This document shows positions 25,690 through 33,266 of a stretch of DNA of 64,000 nucleotides, one piece after another (the first letter of the stretch is position 1; every line of letters begins with the position of its first letter). Both the position numbers and the translations under genes were made by a program. The notes under the pieces are model-generated. The model was not told the origin of the DNA. It made no database searches and was given only the letters and a program-made list of their open reading frames with translations. The stretch is from Pseudomonas poae. Its GTDB lineage: Bacteria; Pseudomonadota; Gammaproteobacteria; Pseudomonadales; Pseudomonadaceae. Location of the stretch: positions 339,054 through 403,053 of the forward strand of contig NZ_JYLI01000003.1 in NCBI RefSeq assembly GCF_001439785.1, given 5' to 3'.

Positions 25690-26976
25690 ATGACGCAGCC
25701 AACCCTCACCCGTAGCTGGGTCGCCTCCGCCAACGGTCACCCTGATTTCCCGTTGCAAAACCTGCCCCTGGGCGTGTTCAGCATCAACGGTTCTGCCCCG
25801 CGCAGTGGCGTGGCGATTGGTGACTGCATTCTCGATCTGCACGCCGCCCTGGATGCTTTCGAAGGCCAGGCCCGCCGCGCGGTCGAGGCCACCGCTGGCG
25901 GCCAGTTGAATGCCTTTTTCGAACTCGGCCGTGGCCCGCGTGTGGCGCTGCGTGAACGCCTGCTGGCGCTGCTGGCCGAAGGCAGCTCGCTGCAGGCGCG
26001 TGAAGCCCAGGTGCTGCATCGCGCCGCCGACTGTCAGATGCACGTGCCGGCCAGGATCAACGACTACACCGACTTCTACGTCGGCATCGAACACGCGCAG
26101 AACGTCGGCAAACTGTTCCGTCCCGACAGCCCACTGATGCCCAATTACAAGTATGTGCCTATCGGCTATCACGGCCGTGCGTCGACCATTCGCCCGTCGG
26201 GCACCGAGGTGCGTCGCCCCAAAGGCCAGACCTTGCCGGCAGGCCACAGCGAACCGGTTTTCGGCCCCTGTGCGCGGCTCGATTACGAACTGGAGCTGGG
26301 CATCTGGATCGGCCAGGGCAATGCCATGGGCGACGCGATTGCCATTGGCGATGCGGCCGAGCATATCGGCGGTTTCTGCCTGCTCAACGACTGGTCGGCG
26401 CGGGATATTCAGGCCTGGGAGTACCAGCCGCTGGGGCCGTTTTTGTCGAAAAGCTTCATCACCACGATTTCGCCCTGGGTGGTGACGGTGGAAGCGCTGG
26501 AGCCATTCCGCAAGGCGCAGCCGCCACGGCCTGAAGGCGACCCACAACCGCTGTCCTACCTGCTGGACACCCGCGATCAAGCCGCCGGGGCGCTGGATAT
26601 CGAACTCGAAGTGCTGCTGCTCACCCAGGCGATGCGCGAGCAGGATCTGCCGGCGCATCGCCTGGCCCTGAGCAACAGCCTGCACATGTACTGGACCGTG
26701 GCGCAGTTGGTGGCACACCACAGTGTCAACGGTTGCCAGTTGCAGGCCGGTGACCTGTTCGGTTCAGGCACCTTGTCCGGGCCCCAGGCAGGGCAGTTCG
26801 GCAGCCTGCTGGAGATGACCGAAGGCGGCAAGCAGGTGGTCGAGTTGCCGAATGGTGAGGTGCGCAAATTCCTCGAAGACGGTGATGAAATCATCCTGCG
26901 CGCGCGCTGCCGCCGTGACGGGTTTGCGTCCATCGGGTTCGGTGAATGCCGGGGTACTGTGATCGCGGCGCGCTGA
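25690..26976 (+). CDS. fahA: Fumarylacetoacetase
   Basis: A 428-residue fumarylacetoacetate hydrolase that splits the last intermediate of the homogentisate pathway into fumarate and acetoacetate. The N-terminal SH3-like domain (NLPLGVFSINGSAPRSGVAIGD) is followed by the catalytic FAA_hydrolase domain. It contains DYTDFYVGIEHAQNVGKLFRP (His catalytic dyad region), NYKYVPIGYHGRAST, ELELGIWIG with acidic metal ligands, LLNDWSARDIQ, and GSGTLSGP. The start at 25690 is fixed by GGAGATAACC upstream and by the standard protein N-terminus. Translation is likely coupled to hmgA, which ends 2 bp earlier. Confidence 0.97.
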   Translation: MTQPTLTRSWVASANGHPDFPLQNLPLGVFSINGSAPRSGVAIGDCILDLHAALDAFEGQARRAVEATAGGQLNAFFELGRGPRVALRERLLALLAEGSSLQAREAQVLHRAADCQMHVPARINDYTDFYVGIEHAQNVGKLFRPDSPLMPNYKYVPIGYHGRASTIRPSGTEVRRPKGQTLPAGHSEPVFGPCARLDYELELGIWIGQGNAMGDAIAIGDAAEHIGGFCLLNDWSARDIQAWEYQPLGPFLSKSFITTISPWVVTVEALEPFRKAQPPRPEGDPQPLSYLLDTRDQAAGALDIELEVLLLTQAMREQDLPAHRLALSNSLHMYWTVAQLVAHHSVNGCQLQAGDLFGSGTLSGPQAGQFGSLLEMTEGGKQVVELPNGEVRKFLEDGDEIILRARCRRDGFASIGFGECRGTVIAAR

Positions 26977-26988
26977 GAGGGCAGGGCG

Positions 26989-27624
26989 ATGCAACTTTAT
27001 ACTTACTACCGTTCGACCTCGTCCTACCGGGTGCGTATCGCGTTGGCGCTCAAAGGCCTGACGTTCAATGCGGTGCCGATCAATCTGCTGGTGCCGCCGG
27101 GCGGTGCGAACCATCAGCCCGAGTACCTTGCGATCAACCCGCAAGGGCGCGTCCCGGCGTTGCGCACGGACGACGGCGAACTGCTGATTCAGTCACCGGC
27201 GATCATCGAGTACCTGGAGGAGCGCTATCCGCAGGTGCCGTTGCTGTCCACGAATCTGGCGACCCGTGCCCACGCGCGTGCGGTGGCGTCGATTATCGGC
27301 TGCGATATTCATCCGCTGCATAACTCCAGTACCCAGAACCTGCTGCGGCAGTGGGGGCACGATGAGGCGCAATTGCTGGAATGGATCGGCCATTGGGTCA
27401 GCCAGGGATTGGCGGCGGTGGAGCAGTTGATTGGCGATGAAGGGTATTGTCTGGGCGAGCAGCCTGGGCTGGCGGATGTGTTTCTGATTCCGCAGGTATA
27501 TGCCGCGCAGCGCTTCAAGGTGTCGTTGGAGGCGTATCCGCGAATTCAGCGGGTATCGGCGCTGGCGGCGCAGCATCCGGCGTTTGTCCGGGCACATCCC
27601 GGCAGTCAGGCTGACGCGCCTTAG
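26989..27624 (+). CDS. maiA: Maleylacetoacetate isomerase (zeta GST)
   Basis: A 211-residue zeta-class glutathione transferase that converts maleylacetoacetate to fumarylacetoacetate using glutathione. The active-site segment reads YYRSTSSYRVRIALALKGL; the usual SSC motif has serine in place of cysteine, a common bacterial variant. NPQGRVPAL supplies the cis-proline and IIGCDIHPLHN the conserved isomerase segment. GAGGGCAGGGCG precedes the ATG. It completes the three-enzyme route hmgA-fahA-maiA under one promoter. The 250 bp after it consist of REP repeats. Confidence 0.95.
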   Translation: MQLYTYYRSTSSYRVRIALALKGLTFNAVPINLLVPPGGANHQPEYLAINPQGRVPALRTDDGELLIQSPAIIEYLEERYPQVPLLSTNLATRAHARAVASIIGCDIHPLHNSSTQNLLRQWGHDEAQLLEWIGHWVSQGLAAVEQLIGDEGYCLGEQPGLADVFLIPQVYAAQRFKVSLEAYPRIQRVSALAAQHPAFVRAHPGSQADAP

Positions 27625-27642
27625 TTTCAAATGCGGGAGACT

Positions 27643-27848
27643 CTGTGGCGAGCGAGCTTATTGTGGCGAGCGGGCTTGCCCCGCGTTGGGGTGCGAAGCG
27701 GCCCCCAATCCAGCAAACCGCGGTGTACCTGATACGGCTCAGCGCCTGGTTTTGGGGCTGCTGCGCAGCCCAACGCAGGACAAGCCTGCTCGCCACAGGG
27801 AATCTGCGCTTAACTGACTTGCATTAGAGCAAGCCTGCTCGCCACAAC
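27643..27848. repeat. REPIN-like palindromic repeat, copy B
   Basis: Two outer REP fragments (TGTGGCGAGCGAGC at 27643, AGCAAGCCTGCTCGCCAC near 27829) flank a full inverted REP doublet from 27662 to 27797. Read on the minus strand it is almost identical to copy A (21813-21996), including the non-palindromic centre (GGCGCTGAGCCGTATCAGGT). It fills the gap between the convergent genes maiA and the SirB1-like gene. Confidence 0.85.
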
Positions 27849-27877
27849 AGGCCCTCTTGCCATAGGAATGCAAGTGT

Positions 27878-28681
27878 TCAGTGCACGACCGAGTTGGGGG
27901 GCAGATGACCCAGCCGTTCGGCCAGGCGCAGACGCTGGATCGGGTCTTCGCTGAGCAGCAGCGCATGTTCCAGGTCAAACCGCTCGGCGTTGGGGCAGTC
28001 CAGGCGCTGATAGAGGCTGGCCCGCGCCAGGTAGTCGGCGGCGCTGGCGTTGCCCAGTTCCAGTACGCGTTCGGCGTCGATCAGGGCGGCCAGGTAATCA
28101 TCGTTGGACAGGTGCAACTGCCGCAGGTTACGTGACAGCCGTTGCAGGATCGAGCGCGGCTCGGCGGTGTGCAGGTGTTCGGATTTCAGCGCGAGGTTGG
28201 GGCCGTATTGACGTTGCAGCAGCTCGCGGCAGTCGTTGGGGTAGAGGCGTCGACCGCCGCAGGGGTCGAGCAGATGATCGGCCCCCGGCACGCGCAGCAG
28301 GAAGTGGCCAGGGAAATTCACGCCCTGCAGGGGAATCTCCAGACGCCGCGCCAGTTCCAGCGCGATTAGCCCCATAGCCAGTGGCTGCCCGCGCTTGCGT
28401 TGCAGTACCTTGTCCAACAGGGCAGCGGCGGGGCGCAGAGGGGTGAAGTCGTCCTGAGCGAAGCCCAGGTCGTTCATGCGTCGCAGCAGCGGCTGGCCGA
28501 GTTCATCCATTGGCAATGTCGGCATGGCCAGGCCGACCTGTTGCTGCAGCAAGGCGAGATCACGCAGGATGGCTGACGGCTGCACGGCCGCGTCATGCTC
28601 GGCGGCAATCCACAGCGCGGCTTCGAACAGCGCCGGGGGCGAGCGTTGCAGACAGGCGAAAAAGGCTTGGCGGGGAGTCAT
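27878..28681 (-). CDS. SirB1-family protein (transglutaminase-like/TPR)
   Basis: A 267-residue cytosolic protein of the SirB1 family. An N-terminal transglutaminase-like core carries LLDKVLQRKRGQPLAMGLIALELARRLEIPLQGVNFPGHFLLRVPG and DPCGGRRLYPNDCRELL. A C-terminal tetratricopeptide-like helical region follows (NDDYLAALIDAERVLELGNASAADYLARASLYQRL). The family has no settled function; it is widely conserved near prmC/hemA genes in other bacteria, but those genes are not here. It is divergent from the dehydrogenase gene. Confidence 0.85.
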   Translation of the reverse strand: MTPRQAFFACLQRSPPALFEAALWIAAEHDAAVQPSAILRDLALLQQQVGLAMPTLPMDELGQPLLRRMNDLGFAQDDFTPLRPAAALLDKVLQRKRGQPLAMGLIALELARRLEIPLQGVNFPGHFLLRVPGADHLLDPCGGRRLYPNDCRELLQRQYGPNLALKSEHLHTAEPRSILQRLSRNLRQLHLSNDDYLAALIDAERVLELGNASAADYLARASLYQRLDCPNAERFDLEHALLLSEDPIQRLRLAERLGHLPPNSVVH

Positions 28682-28867
28682 TGCATTCTCCGGCAGATGC
28701 CCCGTTTTAGCCTTGCTGCGAATATACGTCCAGTGTCTTGAAAAATATCCTACGTGCTTATGTCGGAACGCCTACGAAATCTGCCTGCTTATTCCAGCAC
28801 GCTTCAGCGAATTTTTGCCGCGAGCCTATACTTGGCCCACGACCAGACGTGATCCGGGAGCTTGACG

Positions 28868-29887
28868 ATGTTTGCTCTCATGAACAGTACCCGCCTTGAA
28901 TCGCTGCACCTGAGCACCGACCCGGTGACCGGCCTCAAGGCGATCATCGCTATTCACAACAGCCGCTTCGGCCCGGCCTTGGGAGGCTGTCGCTACCTCG
29001 CCTATCCCGATGACGAAAGTGCCGTGGCGGATGCTGCGCGCCTGGCCCAGGGCATGAGCTACAAGGCGGCCCTGGCCGGGCTTCCGGTGGGCGGCGCAAC
29101 GGCGGTGATCCTGCGGCCTGCCCACGTGGAAAACCGCGCTGCGTTGTTTGAAGCCTTTGGCCGTTGCATCGAGCAACTGGGCGGACGCTACATCACCGCC
29201 ACCGACAGCGGCACCTCGGTGGCCGACATGGATTGCATCGCCCAGCACACCCGTTTTGTCACCAGCACCAGCGCCGCTGGCGACCCCTCGCCCCACGCGG
29301 CCATGGGCGTGTTCGCCGGTATTCGCACCACGGCCATGGCTCGCTTGGGCAGTGACAACCTTGAAGGCTTGCGCGTGGCGATCCAGGGCCTGGGCAATGT
29401 GGGTTACGCGCTGGCCGAACAACTGCACGCCGCCGGCGCCGAACTGCTGGTCAGCGACATCGACCACGGCAAGGTGCAACTGGCCATGGAACAGCTCGGC
29501 GCGCACCCCATCGCCAACGACGCCTTGCTTAGCACCCCCTGCGATATCCTCGCGCCCTGCGGCGTCGGTGCCGTGCTCAATCGCCAGAGCGTCGCCCAAC
29601 TGCGCTGCGCCGCCGTGGCCGGTTCAGCCAGCGCACAATTGACCAACCTGCAGATCGCCGACCAACTGGAAGGGCGCGGCATCCTCTACGCACCGGACTA
29701 CGTGATCAACTCCGGGGGGCTGATCTACGTGGCCCTCAAGCACAGTGGCGCGCAATTGCCGACCATTACCGCACACCTGTCCAACATCGGCACGCGCCTG
29801 ACCGAAATTTTCGCCCATGCCCAGGCCGAAAAACGCTCACCCGCACGGGTGGCCGACGAACTGGCCGAACGTCTGCTCTACCGCTGA
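28868..29887 (+). CDS. Leu/Val/Phe dehydrogenase-family protein, catalytic lysine replaced
   Basis: A 339-residue member of the Glu/Leu/Phe/Val dehydrogenase family, which oxidatively deaminates branched-chain or aromatic amino acids with NAD. The N-terminal substrate domain has HNSRFGPALGGCRYL and the first lysine in MSYKAALAGL. The Rossmann domain begins at VAIQGLGNVGYALAEQL. In active leucine dehydrogenases the next motif is GGGK, whose lysine is catalytic. Here it reads VGGATAVI, with alanine and threonine, so the second lysine is missing. NSGGLIYVA near the C-terminus is normal. GGGAG lies eight bases before ATG 28868. It may have altered or lost activity. Confidence 0.85.
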   Translation: MFALMNSTRLESLHLSTDPVTGLKAIIAIHNSRFGPALGGCRYLAYPDDESAVADAARLAQGMSYKAALAGLPVGGATAVILRPAHVENRAALFEAFGRCIEQLGGRYITATDSGTSVADMDCIAQHTRFVTSTSAAGDPSPHAAMGVFAGIRTTAMARLGSDNLEGLRVAIQGLGNVGYALAEQLHAAGAELLVSDIDHGKVQLAMEQLGAHPIANDALLSTPCDILAPCGVGAVLNRQSVAQLRCAAVAGSASAQLTNLQIADQLEGRGILYAPDYVINSGGLIYVALKHSGAQLPTITAHLSNIGTRLTEIFAHAQAEKRSPARVADELAERLLYR

Positions 29888-29900
29888 CCGGGCATTAAAA

Positions 29901-29927
29901 AGGCCCTGAATCAATGATTCAGGGCCT
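29901..29927. terminator. Bidirectional terminator
   Basis: AGGCCCTGAATC (29901-29912) pairs perfectly with GATTCAGGGCCT (29916-29927). On the minus strand it is followed by TTTTTAAT, a good U-tract, so it ends the yebG transcript. For the plus-strand dehydrogenase gene it offers the stem with a weaker tail (GTTCAATT). Confidence 0.88.
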
Positions 29928-29941
29928 GTTCAATTCGGGCT

Positions 29942-30151
29942 TTATTCCGCCGCTGCGTTCAGCAGCTCGGACAACGCGTCCGGCTGACTCTTGAACGCCT
30001 TGGCAAACACATCGCGATTCTTCGCCATGTAGATGCCGGCTTCCTCCACCTGCTGCTCGCTCAGGGACGGCACGGCTTTTTGCAACACTTCTGCCAGCAA
30101 CTCAGCGAGTTCAAGCATTTTGTCATGACGGTCAGCTTCGGCTTTATCCAT
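29942..30151 (-). CDS. YebG-family protein, N-terminus lost at island junction
   Basis: The 69 codons from ATG 30151 encode MDKAEADRHDKMLELAELLAEVL and so on, matching the main helical part of YebG, a small SOS-induced protein (E. coli YebG has KKEADAYDKMLDTADLL here). Pseudomonas YebG proteins normally have about 17 more residues in front (a MAVEVVYRSS-type strand). These are absent: upstream codons read SRQFPWKKI, unrelated to YebG. Homology therefore breaks within a few bases of 30152, where AT-rich island DNA begins. A GGAAG site before the ATG could still allow translation. No LexA box (CTGT-N8-ACAG) was seen upstream, so SOS control is probably lost. Confidence 0.7.
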   Translation of the reverse strand: MDKAEADRHDKMLELAELLAEVLQKAVPSLSEQQVEEAGIYMAKNRDVFAKAFKSQPDALSELLNAAAE

Positions 30152-30618
30152 GATTTTCTTCCATGGAAACTGCCTAGATACCTCCAGATTGGGTGTGAGT
30201 GAATCTGTGAGGGTTGAGCTCTGAGCAGCGGTGCGATAGTTTAAGCATGTGGCCAGCGAAGCCTGATTTCCCACAGCTACTGACTTCGTGTTACTGCGTT
30301 TCGCGTGACACGACATGGCTGTGCAAACGACCCAAATGTCGGGAGCACAGCCATGCATTGCACTGAAAAAAATTCTCGCCCTATAGCAGGCAATAAGCCA
30401 AGCTCAATTTTTGACGAGTCACCATTCTCTCATAGCAGGAAAGAGTGGCTGCCGAATGGGCATCCGATAAATATATTGGATGTGAAAAGCATCATATTAA
30501 CTATGTGGTGCTGCTCGGCGCTCAACCTGTTCTCATATCTATGGCCTGTCGGCTGTTGCCTTACAAAAAATGACTTAACTGCCGGTTGCCTATCCGAGGG
30601 TGGGAAGGGAGCAGGGCT
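30152..30618. other. Left junction of island, with 11-bp inverted repeat
   Basis: This 467-bp gap separates the shortened yebG from the first recombinase gene and has no convincing gene. CATGGCTGTGC at 30314-30324 and GCACAGCCATG at 30345-30355 are perfect inverted repeats around a 20-base centre, which itself holds part of a second pair (CGACAT / ATGTCG). The position near the start of a recombinase module suits an attachment-site or operator role. The base composition becomes clearly AT-rich from about 30360. Confidence 0.5.
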
Positions 30619-31803
30619 ATGTTGAAAAGTGGCCTGGTTTATAAGCTGTGCTCATTTGTTGTTGAGGACTCTGTTCAGTATATTGTCATGCATCGATTAA
30701 ATTTAACTATTCCAATTAGCGCCTCTATTTACATCGCTCGATTATCCCAGAAATATCGTACTAGGGGCGGTACGTTTGGGCTAAAGGCGCGTCATATTAC
30801 GTATTTGTATAGCTGGGCAGACGCTCACCGCTATGATTTAGAGCACGCTTTGTTTAGCGCTTCAGGAGTTGATGACTTTTGTGTTCAACAATTTTGCGAG
30901 TGGTTAGGTCAAAGACGACATAAGGGTAAATGTTTGGATGCGGAATATCTTAATCAGATTATAAATAATTGTAGAGATTTAATTATCTACTTTATTAGGC
31001 GGTGCTCTATGGCTAGCGCGCTTGATAAAAGTATTGAAATATCCGCTCATTTAGATGTCTGGAGAGAATATCGCCAGCATGAAGAAAGTGATAGAGATTT
31101 TGATGATCTTTCGGATAAAGAATATGAGAAGGTGGAAAGCGCGCTTCGTGGTGTGAAGGAGTTTGGAGATATGACTTCATTGGAGCTGCGAAATTATATT
31201 CTCTGGCGTTTAGCATGGGAGTTTGGACTGCGTATTGGGGAAATTCTGGCTTTACGTTTAGAAGACATCTGTGAAGAGGGGGGATTTAAGTATCTCGCTA
31301 TAGTGCGAATAAATCATAGAACTGAACTAGATCCACGAGCGCCAAACCAACCGAGAGTAAAAACAAAATCTCGTGAATTGGGTTACTTAAACGCTAATAG
31401 CGACTTGCCAGAAATCTTGGATATATACCTGAGTCAACACCGGCGAGCATGGCGGCTTGTAAAAAATGAAAAGATTTTGACTCAATTTTTACCCCATAAT
31501 TACGTGTTTATTGCTCATGATTCTACCGCCAATGCACTCTCTTTGTCCGGTGCTCAAAAGGTAGCGGAGAATATTTCGAAGAAGTCTGGTGTCCATCTAC
31601 GCTGGCATCGTAATCGTCACTCTTTTTTTAATCGGGCGTATGAAGACGCACTTAATAGCAAGCTTCCAAAAGAAAATATTCGAGATTTAGTGTATTTCGG
31701 AGGTTGGGCCAGCGAGCGCTCTTTGGAGCTATATATAAAGCGTGTCACCAGGGAAAGGGCAAAACAAGGTCTTCAGGCTCTGAATCTTGAGAAGGTGGTG
31801 TAA
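30619..31803 (+). CDS. Tyrosine recombinase 1 of a four-gene mobility module
   Basis: A 394-residue phage-integrase-type recombinase. All catalytic residues can be seen: Arg205 in GLRIGEIL, a lysine in RVKTKSREL, His330 and Arg333 in WHRNRHSFF, tryptophan in the second-histidine position (GGWASERS), and nucleophile Tyr372 in LELYIKR. The N-terminal part (about residues 20-180) would be the arm- and core-binding region. The ATG at 30619 has GGGAGCAGGG upstream. Its TAA stop shares one base with the ATG of the next gene, so translation is coupled. Codon use is AT-rich, unlike the genes to the left. Confidence 0.88.
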   Translation: MLKSGLVYKLCSFVVEDSVQYIVMHRLNLTIPISASIYIARLSQKYRTRGGTFGLKARHITYLYSWADAHRYDLEHALFSASGVDDFCVQQFCEWLGQRRHKGKCLDAEYLNQIINNCRDLIIYFIRRCSMASALDKSIEISAHLDVWREYRQHEESDRDFDDLSDKEYEKVESALRGVKEFGDMTSLELRNYILWRLAWEFGLRIGEILALRLEDICEEGGFKYLAIVRINHRTELDPRAPNQPRVKTKSRELGYLNANSDLPEILDIYLSQHRRAWRLVKNEKILTQFLPHNYVFIAHDSTANALSLSGAQKVAENISKKSGVHLRWHRNRHSFFNRAYEDALNSKLPKENIRDLVYFGGWASERSLELYIKRVTRERAKQGLQALNLEKVV

Positions 31804-33266
31804 TGGCCAATTGCGTTCATTTTTTTTGCAAGATTAATAACGTATTACCTGTAAAGATATCTGTATCAGGAGACGTGTGGTTTTGTACTTGGAGAAAAGG
31901 TTGTCAAATCGATTTCTCAAGCTATTCTTTACCAAGCTCGATTATCGATGCAGCAAAAGCATCGCTTCGCTATAGATTGCGAAGTACTGGTCCTGGTTCG
32001 ATAGATGCTGTTAAGTTTTTATTGAGAGATTTGTCTATTTGTTGGCAAGGATCTTGGGTGGATTTTGGTTCTCTCACATTGTTCATGGTGACAGAAATAT
32101 GGAACTCTGCAGTGGCAGAGAGCAATAGGGAATTCAGAAAGGAGCTTGTTCGATTCTATAAATATTGCGAAAATAATTCTTTGTGCGGTGCGGAAACAGC
32201 GATTTACAAAAGGATGAGAGGCTGGAGGTGCACTAGCGGTCGTAAAAATTATAGAGATCTTTTGGCATGGCATCCCCGGTATGGCGCCATGATCTCAGGT
32301 GAATTCGAGCTTGTGCGGTTAGCAGTTTCTTCTGCCGCTTCCGAAGAAAGCCAAAATGATCATTACATCAGGATTTTGCTATGGATCTGCATTGAAACGC
32401 TAAAGCGGCCTGGCCAAATTCTTGAGATGACCGCCGATGCGTTGACGACAGTATTTACTTCAGACGGCAGTAGTTCCTATTTTCTGACTATTCCCAAAGC
32501 AAAGCGTCAACTAGGCCGGCCACCAGAAAAATGGCCGATTACTTGTGATCTTGCAGCCGAACTCGAGAAGTTTTGCAATAGACCTAGCGTTCACGCAGAC
32601 CAAATTTCCTGTAACCGTCTTCTAGTTTGTATTTATGCCAATCCTAGAAGACCTAACTATAATCTATCTGGTTTCATTAAGCGCTGGGTCGAACAGCGAA
32701 ATATCATTAGCTCTCGTACCGGTGATTTTATCCATTTAAGTCCTAGGCGGATAAGGCATTCAGGCGCTACGGCACTTGCACTAAGAGGCATGCCGGCTCC
32801 GCAAATTCAGTACATTTTGGAACACGACAGTCCTGAGTCGTGTTACGTCTATATAGATGCAATCGGTTCTGAGTTATGTCCTCTAGTTGAAAAGGTTGAC
32901 AGGAAACTAGGTGGGATTTTTTCTGGATTGCTTGAAGCTTACTTTCTTGGGCGAATTGGGACGAAACAAGGTGCGCCGATATTGATACCTGTCTCGGAGA
33001 CTCCTGCGGTTGTAGGTGGTTGCAACTCTAATAATGGGTGCAGTAAGCATCCTTTTTTTAGTTGTTATAATGGTTGTAGATATTTCATCGCATGGAGAGG
33101 GGCTGATCATAAAAAAGCGCTAGATTATGTTCAACGTGAACTAGATGTATGGCGTTCGGCTGAGGGAAGGTATGATCGGAGTAAGTCAATAAAGGACTTT
33201 GAACGTGTTTATACAGGGATCACCCAAGTTATTCAGGAAATAAAAAAAGGGGAAGGGTGTGAGTGA
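31803..33266 (+). CDS. Tyrosine recombinase 2 (GmtY-like?)
   Basis: A 487-residue divergent tyrosine recombinase. The catalytic arginine is Arg202 in LKRPGQIL. The C-terminal box is SPRRIRHSGAT, with Arg318 and His319, but Arg315 occupies the position of the usual first histidine. ILEHDSPESCYVYIDA gives His341 and nucleophile Tyr350. A C-terminal extension has a cysteine-rich motif (CNSNNGCSKHPFFSCYNGC), probably metal-binding. It overlaps the previous gene by one base and the next by eight. Size and order fit the middle recombinase of trio-type modules such as Gamma-Mobile-Trio; that assignment is inference. Confidence 0.8.
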   Translation: MANCVHFFCKINNVLPVKISVSGDVWFCTWRKGCQIDFSSYSLPSSIIDAAKASLRYRLRSTGPGSIDAVKFLLRDLSICWQGSWVDFGSLTLFMVTEIWNSAVAESNREFRKELVRFYKYCENNSLCGAETAIYKRMRGWRCTSGRKNYRDLLAWHPRYGAMISGEFELVRLAVSSAASEESQNDHYIRILLWICIETLKRPGQILEMTADALTTVFTSDGSSSYFLTIPKAKRQLGRPPEKWPITCDLAAELEKFCNRPSVHADQISCNRLLVCIYANPRRPNYNLSGFIKRWVEQRNIISSRTGDFIHLSPRRIRHSGATALALRGMPAPQIQYILEHDSPESCYVYIDAIGSELCPLVEKVDRKLGGIFSGLLEAYFLGRIGTKQGAPILIPVSETPAVVGGCNSNNGCSKHPFFSCYNGCRYFIAWRGADHKKALDYVQRELDVWRSAEGRYDRSKSIKDFERVYTGITQVIQEIKKGEGCE

